Shown: in pieces, positions 34,714 through 43,633 of the stretch
Layout: every line of letters starts with the position of its first letter
Position numbering within the stretch: position 1 is the first letter of the stretch
Assembly (NCBI RefSeq): GCF_039831995.1
Contig: NZ_JBDOIO010000005.1
Span: 496,001 to 560,000 of the forward strand
Direction of reading: 5' to 3'
Origin: Paenibacillus pabuli
Lineage (GTDB): Bacteria; Bacillota; Bacilli; Paenibacillales; Paenibacillaceae
Length of the DNA: 64,000 nucleotides
Position numbers and translations under genes: made by a program
Notes under the pieces: model-generated
Told to the model about the DNA's origin: nothing
Database searches by the model: none
The model's input: the letters and a program-made list of their open reading frames with translations, nothing else

Positions 34714-35597
34714 TCCTCCCCTTTCATGGTGACACGCTGAACGAGTGTAACAAGAATGACGATGAACAGCAGCACAACGGCCATTGCCGATGCCAAGCCC
34801 AGCTTGCCGTACTTAAATGCCAAGTGGACGGTCTGGATGACAAAGGTCTCACTTCCGTTGGAGCCGTCGGTCATAATGTATGGAATATCGAACGCACTGA
34901 TTGCGCCGCTAATCGCCAATATTAGGTTGAGTTGCAGGATACGCGTAATGCTCGGCAGGATGATGTGGCGGAATTGCTGCCAGCGATTGGCCCCGTCAAT
35001 ATCTGACGCTTCATAGACATCCTTTTGTATTGAAGAGATTGCACCCAAAAAAATGATGAAGTTGAAGCCCATGTATCTCCATACAGATGCACCTGCGAGC
35101 GACACGTTAATAATATTCGGATTTCCCAGCCAGAGCTGGGTATACTGCCCAAGTCCAACGGCCTGCATAAGCGTGTCGAGGGTGCCGTCCGGTTTGAAGA
35201 AAAAGAGGAAGATAAATCCGATGGCTACGCCATTGAGCAGATACGGGAAAAACAATATGCCCTTGAAAAAGTTTTTGCCGCGGATTTTGAAGCTCAGAAT
35301 CGTTGCAAAGTAGAGGGCCAGGCCCATTTGTACGAAGGTGGCAACAAAATAGTACAAACTGACAATAAACACTTTAAAATACTCAGGGTCACTGAATATC
35401 CGAGTGTAGTTTTCAAATCCAACATAATCGAATCTTTTGCTGTACCCGTTCCAATCGGTGAAGCTGTATTTGAACATGTTAATGACAGGCAAGTATGCAA
35501 ACGTGAACAGCAGTGCCAGCGGAATAATCGAGAAGGCACAGATGATAAATATGCGTTGCGCTGAATAGCCCCAATTTGAAACCTTTAAGTATTTCAT
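34710..35597 (-). CDS. carbohydrate ABC importer permease (MalF/UgpA type), importer 3
   Basis: A permease of about 295 residues with six hydrophobic helices and the EAA loop YEASDIDGANRWQQFRHIILP. The ATG at 35597 is 10 nt after GGAGG, better than the GTG at 35606 that abuts the site. It is separated from the binding-protein gene by 232 bp containing a strong hairpin, which may lower permease expression relative to the binding protein. Confidence 0.92.
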   Translation of the reverse strand: MKYLKVSNWGYSAQRIFIICAFSIIPLALLFTFAYLPVINMFKYSFTDWNGYSKRFDYVGFENYTRIFSDPEYFKVFIVSLYYFVATFVQMGLALYFATILSFKIRGKNFFKGILFFPYLLNGVAIGFIFLFFFKPDGTLDTLMQAVGLGQYTQLWLGNPNIINVSLAGASVWRYMGFNFIIFLGAISSIQKDVYEASDIDGANRWQQFRHIILPSITRILQLNLILAISGAISAFDIPYIMTDGSNGSETFVIQTVHLAFKYGKLGLASAMAVVLLFIVILVTLVQRVTMKGEE

Positions 35598-35681
35598 GCT
35601 CTCCACACCTCCAAGCGGTTCTGCCGCCTTTATATCGAAGGACTTCCGTCCAATTACGCTGGATAATCAATCACCGAAGGT

Positions 35682-35716
35682 GGCATTTTGCATCCTGCAT
35701 TCTGATGCAAAATGCC
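35682..35716 (-). other. intercistronic hairpin between binding-protein and permease genes
   Basis: A perfect 13-bp stem, GGCATTTTGCATC with GATGCAAAATGCC, around a 9-nt loop and with no T-tract. It sits 113 bp after the importer 3 binding-protein stop. It may act as an mRNA 3'-end stabiliser or partial terminator setting a high binding-protein to permease ratio. Confidence 0.7.
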
Positions 35717-35829
35717 TTATGAAAAGGGAAACCCCTTCACCCCTCAGCCCGTTTTCGCAGCATCGCAGTACGTCAACAGTAGTCAGATATACGCATTGCA
35801 TCTACAACGATGTATCCGCTGCAATCTGT

Positions 35830-37143
35830 TTACTTCGTAAGTTCTGCCCGCGCTTTCACCCATTTGTCATTCAGGTCCTTCATGATGTCGTCATATGATT
35901 CGCTGCGGTTACCGATGGCTGCTTCGATAATGCGTTTCTTAAAGTCAGGCTGCCAGAGGCCGATCTCACCTTCGTTGTCGATTTTGTCAACCAAGCCTTC
36001 CTGTCCTTCTTTGGCAGGAGTTAATGTGGAGAATGTAACGTCTTTGTATTGATCCAAAATCGGTGGCAGCTCGGCGTTTTTGTCTGCGCTCATGCCTCCG
36101 CCTTGCTCAACTGCATAGTTTGATTTCGCGAGGAACCAGTCAATCCATGCTTTAGCAGCAGGTTTGTTCTCGCTGTTCACGTTCATGCCGATGTTATAGT
36201 CTGCAGCGAGCGGAACGACCACATCGCTTGCATTCGTAGGAAATGGCAAGAATCCGATATTATCCGGTGTGTCCGTCAAACCCTGGATTTGCGTAATCGC
36301 CCATGATCCAAGCGCCATCGTTGCAATTTTGCCGTTCGCAAGGTCTGCTTTGGAGCTTTCCCAATCGGTTGTGGTTGGATCTTTCTCGATCAGACCATTC
36401 TTGGCTGCATCATAGAGCACTTTGTACAATTCATAGTGCGGCTTGCCAGCCACAAAGTTTTCATCCGTGTTCGGCTGCTCAATGTTAACGTAGTCCACGC
36501 TGCCTGCAACCGTCGGCAGATCGGATTCCCACTGCGTCAAAGCCCAACCGGACGCATAGTTGGTGTACAGAGGAATTGCATCCGTATTGTCTTTCACAAG
36601 TTGGAGTGCTGCCTGGAACTGCTCAGGCGTTTTTGGCACTTCCGTAATGCCAGCATCCTTAAATACCTGTTTGTTATAGATAATTCCAGAGAACGTGATA
36701 ACCGTAGGGATACCATATACCTGGCCATCCACCATACGTTCTTCAATTCCTGTGTACTTGTCTTTCAACTCATCGTACGTACCCAGCGGTTCAAAAAAGT
36801 CCGGGATATCGGCAATAGGTACGCTGGTTGGAATCATCAGTACGTCCCCATAATCTTTGGTGCTCATACGGATTTTCACTTGTCCTTCATAGTCGGCCAG
36901 TGCCTGGAAGTTCACTTTGACATCAGGGTACTCCTTATTGAACTCTGCGGCGTAATCTTTGAATACGGTATCAACAATATCCGTACGCTGCGTTAAAACG
37001 GTGATTTCACCCTTGATATCCGCAGGATCTGTGCTGATTTCCTCCCCTGCTTGTGAAGAACCTCCTCCAGAAGAGCAAGCTGCGAGCAGAGAAGTAATCA
37101 GCAGCATGGTAAGCAGAAGCATCCAGCCTTTGTTTTTTCTCAA
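35830..37143 (-). CDS. extracellular sugar-binding lipoprotein, importer 3
   Basis: A 437-residue family 1 solute-binding protein. Lipobox LLAAC gives lipidated Cys23, and a Gly/Ser linker leads to ITVLTQRTDIVDTVF. Internal GIPTVITFSGIIYNKQVFKDAG and the conserved ATMALGSWAITQIQG are typical of the family. It starts at TTG (37143), 9 nt after AAGGGG. First gene of the mannan operon and directly under the regulated promoter at 37199-37227. Manno-oligosaccharides are the probable ligand by context. Confidence 0.92.
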   Translation of the reverse strand: MRKNKGWMLLLTMLLITSLLAACSSGGGSSQAGEEISTDPADIKGEITVLTQRTDIVDTVFKDYAAEFNKEYPDVKVNFQALADYEGQVKIRMSTKDYGDVLMIPTSVPIADIPDFFEPLGTYDELKDKYTGIEERMVDGQVYGIPTVITFSGIIYNKQVFKDAGITEVPKTPEQFQAALQLVKDNTDAIPLYTNYASGWALTQWESDLPTVAGSVDYVNIEQPNTDENFVAGKPHYELYKVLYDAAKNGLIEKDPTTTDWESSKADLANGKIATMALGSWAITQIQGLTDTPDNIGFLPFPTNASDVVVPLAADYNIGMNVNSENKPAAKAWIDWFLAKSNYAVEQGGGMSADKNAELPPILDQYKDVTFSTLTPAKEGQEGLVDKIDNEGEIGLWQPDFKKRIIEAAIGNRSESYDDIMKDLNDKWVKARAELTK

Positions 37144-37174
37144 TTGATTCGACCCCTTTTCTAAGTTAATTTAA

Positions 37175-37186
37175 GTTATCGTTAAG
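37175..37186. promoter_or_regulatory. putative LacI operator, importer side
   Basis: The minus strand reads CTTAACGATAAC, differing at two positions from GTTACCGATAAC at 37313-37324. It lies 12-24 bp downstream of the -10 box of the importer promoter, mirroring the other site's position relative to its own promoter. Confidence 0.5.
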
Positions 37187-37198
37187 GTTACAAAATGA

Positions 37199-37227
37199 AT
37201 TTTATTATGGTAACGCTTACCTGTCAA
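37199..37227 (-). promoter_or_regulatory. sigma-A promoter with cre-like box in the spacer (importer 3 / mannan operon)
   Basis: On the minus strand a perfect -35 TTGACA (37222-37227) and -10 TAAAAT (37199-37204) are separated by 17 bp. The spacer holds GGTAAGCGTTACCA (overlapping the last base of the -10 complement region), 13 of 14 positions of the cre consensus and itself a near-perfect palindrome. CcpA or a LacI-family protein bound here would exclude RNA polymerase. Confidence 0.75.
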
Positions 37228-37272
37228 TTAAATTATTTATTACTTAACAAAAAGTTTTTCTCGCAGGACTCG

Positions 37273-37301
37273 TTGACAATGTTTATATCCAACACTAATA
37301 T
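37273..37301 (+). promoter_or_regulatory. sigma-A promoter for the epimerase-GH130 operon
   Basis: A perfect -35 TTGACA (37273-37278) lies 17 bp before TAATAT (37296-37301), 65 bp upstream of the epimerase start. The putative operator GTTACCGATAAC follows 12 bp later. Confidence 0.65.
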
Positions 37302-37312
37302 TATTTAATAAA

Positions 37313-37324
37313 GTTACCGATAAC
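37313..37324. promoter_or_regulatory. putative LacI operator, epimerase side
   Basis: GTTACCGATAAC, an imperfect palindrome with the central CG usual in LacI-family operators, lies just downstream of the plus-strand -10 box. A related sequence lies at 37175-37186 and the core TAACGAT recurs at 39819-39825 in front of the lacI-type gene. Confidence 0.5.
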
Positions 37325-37365
37325 CTAATCGTATCTGATCCTGTACCTCAAAGGGGCGCTTACTT

Positions 37366-38547
37366 ATGACTCACATCAATGACATCCGGACTGAAATAAA
37401 AGAACACTGGGAAGGACATATTTTGCCATTTTGGTCTGCCCTCAAGGACGATAACCACGGCGGATTCTACGGCTGGGTCGGCAATGATCTTCAGGTCAAC
37501 CCGCTCGCTCCGAAAGGCGGAATCGCCACGGCAAGACAGCTGTGGTCTTTTGCAGCAGCCTACCGGGTGACCGGAAATGAAATCTGGCGCGATCATGCAG
37601 AGCATGCTTACCGCTTTCTTACAGACCATGTCCTTGATACGGAATATGGCGGCATGTATTGGATGGTGGATGCCAACGGAGAACCACTGGATACAAGCAA
37701 ACATGTATATACGCAATCCTTCGGTGTGTATTCACTCAGCGAGTACTACCGCGCAACAGGGGATACCTCTGCATTGGAATTAGCGAAAACGCTTTTTGTC
37801 CTGATTGAGGATCAAGGCCTGAATGCCGAATTGCCTGCCTACAAGGAACAATTCGATCGCTTCTGGAATGAACAGCCAAATGAAATGCTGAGCGAAAACG
37901 GCGTAATTGCGGATTACACGATGAATACGCATATCCATGTGCTGGAGGCCTACACCACCCTCTACCGAGTGTGGCCGGATCAACAGGTGAGGGCGGCGCT
38001 GGAACGCCTGCTCGGCATCTTATATGAACGGGTGTATAACAAGGACACGAAGTTCCTCGGTGTATTTTTCAACAAGGAATGGGAATCCATTATTGATCTG
38101 AAATCTTTCGGTCATGACATTGAAGCCAGCTGGCTAATCGACGAGGCTCTGAACGTGTTGGGTCTGGATCAACACCCCGAGTATTCGGCGATGGTTACGG
38201 ATATCGCCTATAACATTTCCAATGTGGCCGTACAGGCCGATGGCTCCCTTATGAATGAACAAGAGGGAAACCATGTGGATGAGAAACGGATATGGTGGGT
38301 TCAGGCTGAGGCAATGGTCGGCTTCTACAATGCCTATCAGCGTACAGGTGATCCTTTGTTTTTGGAGAGAGTGAACCGCTTGTGGACATATACGCAGGAA
38401 CATATTATCGATCATCGTGCTGGCGGGGAATGGTACTGGTCGGTAGATGGGGATGGCATACCGGATCATAGCGAAATCGCCGGACCGTGGAAATGCCCGT
38501 ATCACAACAGCCGATTCTGCATTGAACTAATCGAGAGGATGGGATAA
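37366..38547 (+). CDS. AGE-family cellobiose/mannobiose 2-epimerase
   Basis: A 393-residue (alpha/alpha)6-barrel sugar epimerase. Conserved features are the early aromatic HGGFYGWV, catalytic-type His in [10 protein letters not shown] (about 189-191), His250 in [11 protein letters not shown] and the C-terminal [15 protein letters not shown]. Cellobiose 2-epimerases interconvert the reducing-end Glc and Man of beta-1,4-disaccharides. Next to a mannosylglucose phosphorylase, conversion of mannobiose to mannosylglucose is the expected reaction. No signal peptide. Ribosome site AAAGGGG. First gene of the plus-strand operon; the GH130 gene follows 2 bp later. Confidence 0.88.
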   Translation: MTHINDIRTEIKEHWEGHILPFWSALKDDNHGGFYGWVGNDLQVNPLAPKGGIATARQLWSFAAAYRVTGNEIWRDHAEHAYRFLTDHVLDTEYGGMYWMVDANGEPLDTSKHVYTQSFGVYSLSEYYRATGDTSALELAKTLFVLIEDQGLNAELPAYKEQFDRFWNEQPNEMLSENGVIADYTMNTHIHVLEAYTTLYRVWPDQQVRAALERLLGILYERVYNKDTKFLGVFFNKEWESIIDLKSFGHDIEASWLIDEALNVLGLDQHPEYSAMVTDIAYNISNVAVQADGSLMNEQEGNHVDEKRIWWVQAEAMVGFYNAYQRTGDPLFLERVNRLWTYTQEHIIDHRAGGEWYWSVDGDGIPDHSEIAGPWKCPYHNSRFCIELIERMG

Positions 38548-38549
38548 CG

Positions 38550-39734
38550 ATGATACACCCAAAGTACAAGGAATTATTGGAGCAACAGGAACTGCTGCTT
38601 ACACGCCAAAATGAAATCGATCCTTCATTCTACAACGGCGTTTACGATCGGTATCGTTATCCGGTGATTACTCGCCATCATGTGCCGCTTCATTGGAGAT
38701 TTGATCTGGATGAAACGACCAACCCTCATTTTATGGAGCGTCTAGGCATTAACGCTACGCTTAATCCGGGGGCCATTTACTTCAATGGCAAATACGTGAT
38801 GGTCATCCGAACCGAGGGACTGGACCGCAAATCATTCTTTGCTCTGGCTGAGAGTGACAACGGCATCGACGGATTCCGCTTCACAGGCAAGCCATTAGTG
38901 TGGGAAGACATCGATGCCGAAGAGACTAATCAGTATGATATGCGATTGGTTCAGCATGAAGATGGCTGGATCTACGGCATCTACTGCTCTGAGCGCAAAG
39001 ATCCGGAAGCTCCGGCGTTCGATACGTCAAGCGCGGTGGCTCAGGCAGGACTTGTGCGCACACGCGATCTGGTTAGCTGGGAGCGTCTGCCCAACATTAC
39101 CACAAGTTCACCACAACAGCGGAACGTCGTGCTGCACCCGGAGTTTGTAGATGGTCAATATGCATTCTACACACGTCCGCAGGACGGATTCATCTCCACC
39201 GGCAGCGGCGGCGGGATCGCCTTCGGTCTGTGCAGTGACATTCTGAATCCGGTCATTGCAGAAGAAACCATTATCGATGAACGCAAATACCATACCGTAT
39301 ACGAAGTGAAAAATGGTCAGGGCCCTGCACCGCTCAAGACGGATCGCGGCTGGATTCACATTGCCCATGGGGTACGCAACACGGCGGCGGGTTTGCGTTA
39401 TGTACTATACACATTCGCCACGGATTTGAATGATCCGGCACGAATTATCGCCAAGCCGGGCGGGCACTTCATTGCGCCTTATGACGACGAGCGTGTAGGC
39501 GATGTGTCCAATGTTATTTTCTGCAACGGTGCGGTAGTCAATGAACAGGGCAAGGTCTTCATCTATTACGCATCCAGCGATACCCGCTGTCATGTGGCCA
39601 CAACGACGCTTGATCAACTGGTTGATTACACCTTCAATACCCCGGCCGATCCGTATCGTTCCTTGGATTGTGCCAACCAGCGTGGTGACCTGATTGAGCG
39701 GAATGAGAAGCTTTTGCAAAACCAAATGGCTTAG
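38550..39734 (+). CDS. GH130 4-O-beta-D-mannosyl-D-glucose phosphorylase type
   Basis: A 394-residue GH130 subfamily 1-type phosphorylase, longer at the N-terminus than the mannooligosaccharide enzyme at 32813. It contains [30 protein letters not shown], the general acid Asp130 in NQYDMRLVQ (equivalent to Asp131 of the Bacteroides enzyme) and [20 protein letters not shown]. It phosphorolyses mannosylglucose to mannose-1-phosphate and glucose, completing the route begun by the epimerase encoded 2 bp upstream. The start overlaps the GAGAGGATGGG ribosome region at the end of the epimerase gene. Confidence 0.9.
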   Translation: MIHPKYKELLEQQELLLTRQNEIDPSFYNGVYDRYRYPVITRHHVPLHWRFDLDETTNPHFMERLGINATLNPGAIYFNGKYVMVIRTEGLDRKSFFALAESDNGIDGFRFTGKPLVWEDIDAEETNQYDMRLVQHEDGWIYGIYCSERKDPEAPAFDTSSAVAQAGLVRTRDLVSWERLPNITTSSPQQRNVVLHPEFVDGQYAFYTRPQDGFISTGSGGGIAFGLCSDILNPVIAEETIIDERKYHTVYEVKNGQGPAPLKTDRGWIHIAHGVRNTAAGLRYVLYTFATDLNDPARIIAKPGGHFIAPYDDERVGDVSNVIFCNGAVVNEQGKVFIYYASSDTRCHVATTTLDQLVDYTFNTPADPYRSLDCANQRGDLIERNEKLLQNQMA

Positions 39735-39826
39735 AATGGATGAATATATCCTTCGGCGCAAAATGCAGCATGCTGAAAATTAGCGCAGGTTTGCCGGAAT
39801 TTCTTTATTCCATGTGGGTAACGATG

Positions 39827-39868
39827 TATACTAATATGGATGGTGATTATGGTTAAGTAAGCGCTAAT
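39827..39868 (+). promoter_or_regulatory. lacI-type gene promoter region
   Basis: An extended -10 like TATACT (39827-39832) has no strong -35. The core TAACGAT (39819-39825), shared with the two operators in the divergent region, sits in its spacer. GTAAGCGCTAAT (39857-39868, 11 of 14 cre positions) follows in the leader. Autoregulation and catabolite control are plausible but unproven. Confidence 0.4.
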
Positions 39869-39918
39869 CATAATGACAGCACATTGTATTTAAACCGGCT
39901 TGAAGGAGGCGACCAAAG

Positions 39919-40941
39919 CTGAAGAACAATATCACCATGCGGGATATCGCCGACAAGCTCGGAGTTAGCAGTGTGACGGTCTCGAAGGCATTAAATGACA
40001 AAGATGGCGTCAGTGGCGAATTGAAGGAAAAAATTAAAGTTCTTGCCGTCCAGATGGGTTACCGGTACAATGCCGCGGCCCGCTCGATGAAGGAAGGCCT
40101 GACTCATAATATTGGCGTTATTATCCCGGAACGTTTTACCGGACCTACACAATCGTTCTACGTTCGTGTGTTTCAGCGCATCACCAAGCATTTGGAGGAC
40201 CAGGGGTACTATGGTATTCTCCATATTTTGAACGGTCAGGACGAAGAGGAATTAACACTGCCCAAACTATACAGCGACAGCAAAGTGGATGGTTTCATTG
40301 TGCTTGGGCAGGTCAGCAAAGAGTATATCGAGCTGGTACAATCGATGGACGTTCCCAAAATGTTTCTCGATTTCTACGACGAGCACTCTGATATCGATTC
40401 GGTCGTTACCGATAACTTTTACGCTGCTTACGAGCTGACCAATGTTCTGATCCAGCAGGGACACCGCCGAATTGCTTATGTGGGGAATCTGTACTCTACA
40501 AGCAGCATTCAGGATCGATTCCTCGGATATTACAAATCATTGCTGGAGCATCGGTTGCCGATGAATCAGGATCTTGTGCTTAACGACCGTGATGAGCGAG
40601 GTACGTTTATTGAGATCGATCTGCCAGAGCAGCTGCCGACCGCTTTTGTATGCAACTGTGATCAGGTCGCTCATTTGCTCGTTCAGAAATTGACCTCGTT
40701 GGGGATACAGGTACCTGCACAATGCTCCGTGGTTGGGTTCGATAACGATATCTATGCGACCCTCTCCGATCCTCAATTAACCACGGTTGAAGTCGATGTG
40801 GAGCAGATGGCGCGCACGGCGGTTCAATCCATGCTCAAAAAGATTGATAACCCAAGTCGCAGCTTCGGCCGAGTGCATGTGAAAGGCAATATCATTTACC
40901 GTGATTCGGTGAGTGCTGCGCCTGCCTCCTCGGATCATTGA
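39919..40941 (+). CDS. LacI/GalR-family transcriptional regulator
   Basis: A regulator of about 340 residues. The N-terminal HTH is TMRDIADKLGVSSVTVSKALN, followed by a hinge helix and a periplasmic-binding-like effector domain (HNIGVIIPERFTGP, VDGFIVLGQ, GFDNDIYATLSDPQLTTVEVD). The only good ribosome site, GGAGG at 39905-39909, is 9 nt from a CTG at 39919, which gives the usual family N-terminus MKNNITMRDIA. The ATG at 39937 is 27 nt away. A CTG start is therefore likely. It probably represses both arms of the mannan locus and is relieved by a manno-saccharide. Confidence 0.88.
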   Translation: MKNNITMRDIADKLGVSSVTVSKALNDKDGVSGELKEKIKVLAVQMGYRYNAAARSMKEGLTHNIGVIIPERFTGPTQSFYVRVFQRITKHLEDQGYYGILHILNGQDEEELTLPKLYSDSKVDGFIVLGQVSKEYIELVQSMDVPKMFLDFYDEHSDIDSVVTDNFYAAYELTNVLIQQGHRRIAYVGNLYSTSSIQDRFLGYYKSLLEHRLPMNQDLVLNDRDERGTFIEIDLPEQLPTAFVCNCDQVAHLLVQKLTSLGIQVPAQCSVVGFDNDIYATLSDPQLTTVEVDVEQMARTAVQSMLKKIDNPSRSFGRVHVKGNIIYRDSVSAAPASSDH

Positions 40942-40971
40942 TGGGTTCAACTAAAAACTCCTGTTACTTAA

Positions 40972-41012
40972 AAAGAGTGCTCCCGGCCATGGTGGCTGCA
41001 GGAGCACTCTTT
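40972..41012. terminator. bidirectional terminator, lacI and pectate lyase genes
   Basis: AAAGAGTGCTCC pairs with GGAGCACTCTTT around a 17-nt loop, with T-rich flanks on both strands. It serves the convergent regulator and pectate lyase genes. Confidence 0.85.
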
Positions 41013-41094
41013 GTTAATGAAAAAAAACGGTGAAGTGGTTTGGAATTCCCCATCGCTCAAGTCACTCATCCCAGTACCCGCTTCCGTTGGTTGT

Positions 41095-42522
41095 CTAGTA
41101 GCTCGTTTTCAGCCAATTGTCTTTGGACCAGGTTAATTTGCCTGCACCCGCTCCGCTGGAACCGGTAAGGCGTGCATTCAGTGTCGCCGGATCATCCGTG
41201 GTGTAGCTGTAAGGAAGGGACGAGAATCCGTTCCAGGAGAAGGCCTTCACTGCAGCCGGAACCGGGCTGAGCGGACTGCCTGAGGTATCACTGCTGCCGC
41301 GGAATGAGCTCCCGTCTAGCGAATACATCGTATCCGTCACCCGGATCTTGCCTGTATACGTGGCATCGGCCGGATCCGTCTGGTTATTGCGAACCGGGAA
41401 CTGCACGTCTTGGATCACTGATTTCTCGACCAATACGGCCCCGCTTTCAGTGGAAATGGCTCCATTGCTGATGATATCAAAATGATAGCCTTTGGACGAG
41501 ATCGCAGCGGCCATCGCCGACGTGATTCTGGATTTGGCCGCACGCGCTCCGGCCGCATCCATCACGATATTATAGGCGTGAGCGTTCCCTCCACGCAGAC
41601 GCGGCATGCGATCCTGAATGTCCTTGTACAGGTTATGGTGCAGGGTCATGGACAGATTGGCGTTGGCTGATTCGAAACTCGTTGAGCCGACCAAATGCCC
41701 TTTTTTCTGAGGTGACGAAATGGCAATGATGTCTGCTTTGCTGAGTCCAACCGCACTGCTGCGCAGGTAGTTATACATCGGATAGGAAGCCTTGTTCGCT
41801 TCCAATTCATTAATCTGCTGGGTAACCCAGCTGTTCGCGCTGCCGTCATCCCCTTTGAAGAGAGACCAGGAAATGGTCACGCCGCCGGTTCCCTTTTTCG
41901 AATCGACAAGTCCGTCATAGGCTTTATTGAATGTGCAGTGGTCAATCCATACGTTGCTGTTCTCTTCAAGGGTAATATAATCCCAGTCGTTCTTGTCGTA
42001 GTCGCCTTTGGTCGCTTCATCCCATTCCCATAACTCGTCGAACTCAAGGTTACGAATAATGACGTTGGAACTGCGTTTAACGCTGATGGCTGCATGTTTG
42101 ATCTTGGATCCGTTGGCCGAAAATATGGTCAGGCCATTGAAGCTGTCAATGGTCAGCTTGCTGATGCCCGTCTGTTTCAGTACCGGGTGAGTCAGTGCAT
42201 CATTATGCTTCGCAAAAGGAGAGGTCTGGGCAGCGCTCGGAAGTTCGTTCCACCCCAGATTCAGGTCGTTCATGATCTCGACGACTTTGACACCGGAGTT
42301 CTTTTTCAGCGCCGCAGCCAGATCTGTTGCATTATATACCTTTTTATACTTGGACGTATCCGATTCGCTGATGGTGCCCCCGCCCGTGTTCCCTTGGGAG
42401 AAACCTGTAAGATTGTAATCCGCGTTTCCCGCTGCCTGTACACTTGTTGGTCCAGATAACAGGGTAAGCCCCAACGTAAGAGCCAGCGCGGCACTGCACC
42501 ATGTTCGAATTTTGCTTTTCAT
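41095..42522 (-). CDS. secreted pectate lyase (PL1 family)
   Basis: A protein of about 475 residues. A Sec signal peptide ends near SVQA-AG (residue 30), followed by a right-handed parallel beta-helix. PL1 signatures are NVWIDHCTFNKAYDGLVD with calcium-binding Asp residues, VTISWSLFKGDD, and catalytic Arg in QDRMPRLRGGNAHAYN. It cleaves polygalacturonate by beta-elimination outside the cell. The ATG at 42522 follows GGGAGG; a longer frame to 42564 lacks a ribosome site. Monocistronic, with a strong cre-like box upstream, so glucose repression is expected. Confidence 0.9.
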   Translation of the reverse strand: MKSKIRTWCSAALALTLGLTLLSGPTSVQAAGNADYNLTGFSQGNTGGGTISESDTSKYKKVYNATDLAAALKKNSGVKVVEIMNDLNLGWNELPSAAQTSPFAKHNDALTHPVLKQTGISKLTIDSFNGLTIFSANGSKIKHAAISVKRSSNVIIRNLEFDELWEWDEATKGDYDKNDWDYITLEENSNVWIDHCTFNKAYDGLVDSKKGTGGVTISWSLFKGDDGSANSWVTQQINELEANKASYPMYNYLRSSAVGLSKADIIAISSPQKKGHLVGSTSFESANANLSMTLHHNLYKDIQDRMPRLRGGNAHAYNIVMDAAGARAAKSRITSAMAAAISSKGYHFDIISNGAISTESGAVLVEKSVIQDVQFPVRNNQTDPADATYTGKIRVTDTMYSLDGSSFRGSSDTSGSPLSPVPAAVKAFSWNGFSSLPYSYTTDDPATLNARLTGSSGAGAGKLTWSKDNWLKTSY

Positions 42523-42609
42523 CCAACCATTCCTCCCTGAATTATAATGAGTATGTCCGTCCATCTCTGCCAGCGCATGGCATGAAGGACATGTCCACAG
42601 CGTATATCC

Positions 42610-42623
42610 TGGAAGCGATTACA
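42610..42623 (-). promoter_or_regulatory. cre-like box upstream of pectate lyase
   Basis: The minus strand reads TGTAATCGCTTCCA, 13 of 14 positions of the cre consensus, 88 bp before the start codon. It overlaps a possible promoter (TTATTG, 18 bp, TATACG). Confidence 0.6.
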
Positions 42624-42773
42624 ACAATAATCCCTATTTTAGGTTCGTGGTAACTGTTGTCGGAGCTGTATGCAGGCTGCATGGAGTGTACTCTAGGCAA
42701 CCTCCAATCGTACGGAATTAACCTGGAGGAATTTCAGGGACATGGAGAATTCGTAATGAAACTGATACGGTCC

Positions 42774-42805
42774 ACAAAAAAACAGACCTGCATCACTGCA
42801 AGCCT
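42774..42805 (-). terminator. intrinsic terminator of the UPF0316 gene
   Basis: AGGCTTGCA pairs with TGCAGGTCT (two G-T pairs) around GTGA, followed by GTTTTTTTG on the minus strand, 9 bp past the stop. Confidence 0.82.
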
Positions 42806-42813
42806 GCCTTGTC

Positions 42814-43329
42814 CTATTTCTTGATGGAGCGTGTCCAGAACCCGCCATGGAACTGCTTCGGTTCAACCGTGATAACGAATGCTTTCGGGTCCAGTTCCAG
42901 AATGGTCTGGTAGAGCAATTTCTGGTTTTTTCGTTTTGCCAGAATCTCCATGACCAAACGATCTCCGTCACGTCCACTGCCCACCCATGCGGTGACACCG
43001 TACCCTTTATCCCTCAGTGCATTGGCCACATTCCCGCCCATCTGATTACAGATCACTTTAACCGTAACGTAACCGAGCGCAATTTTCTCTTCGATCCAGG
43101 CACCCAGCAGTACACCCAGGCCGTAGCCTACGGCATAAACGATCAGTGCGGATGGTTGAGTCAAATACTTGAGGACCAGATTCAGCCCCAGCACATAAAT
43201 GACGATCTCGCCCATGCTGATGAGCGCAGCGATGTATTTCTGTCCTTTGAGCGTCAGAATCATTCGCAGTGTATAGGCCGACACATAGACGATTTGGATC
43301 AAAAAGATAAATAACAATATGTTAAGCAA
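42814..43329 (-). CDS. UPF0316 (DUF2179/DUF5698) membrane protein
   Basis: A protein of about 171 residues. Three N-terminal helices (DUF5698 type; IFLIQIVYVSAYTLRMILTLKGQ, VIYVLGLNLVL, VGYGLGVLLGAWIEEKIALG) precede a cytoplasmic DUF2179 domain (GYGVTAWVGSGRDGDRLVMEILAKRKN). The family is common in Firmicutes and uncharacterised. The likely start is TTG at 43329, 7 nt after AGAGGG; no ATG is well placed. Monocistronic. Confidence 0.85.
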   Translation of the reverse strand: MLNILLFIFLIQIVYVSAYTLRMILTLKGQKYIAALISMGEIVIYVLGLNLVLKYLTQPSALIVYAVGYGLGVLLGAWIEEKIALGYVTVKVICNQMGGNVANALRDKGYGVTAWVGSGRDGDRLVMEILAKRKNQKLLYQTILELDPKAFVITVEPKQFHGGFWTRSIKK

Positions 43330-43633
43330 CGGCAATCCCTCTTTCCTGGCACGCACACCGGTTGGACCCGCGTTCCGGGCCTCGGTCCGTTTCCTGTACG
43401 TTTTTCCATATCTCCATCATTGGACGTTATCCGGCCTTTTTAAACGGTTGAATGCAAATCTCCGGAAAATTGTTTCGGGTGGCATACCCGAACTGCCTTT
43501 GCTGAACCGGGTGTATCAATCAATTAACCCGGCCTAAAGCCCGGGGCGAAACCGGACGGATATGAATATGCTGAAGGATAAGCACAACGGAGCGTATACG
43601 TTAAGTACACGGAGACAAAAAGGGGGAAGGGCC

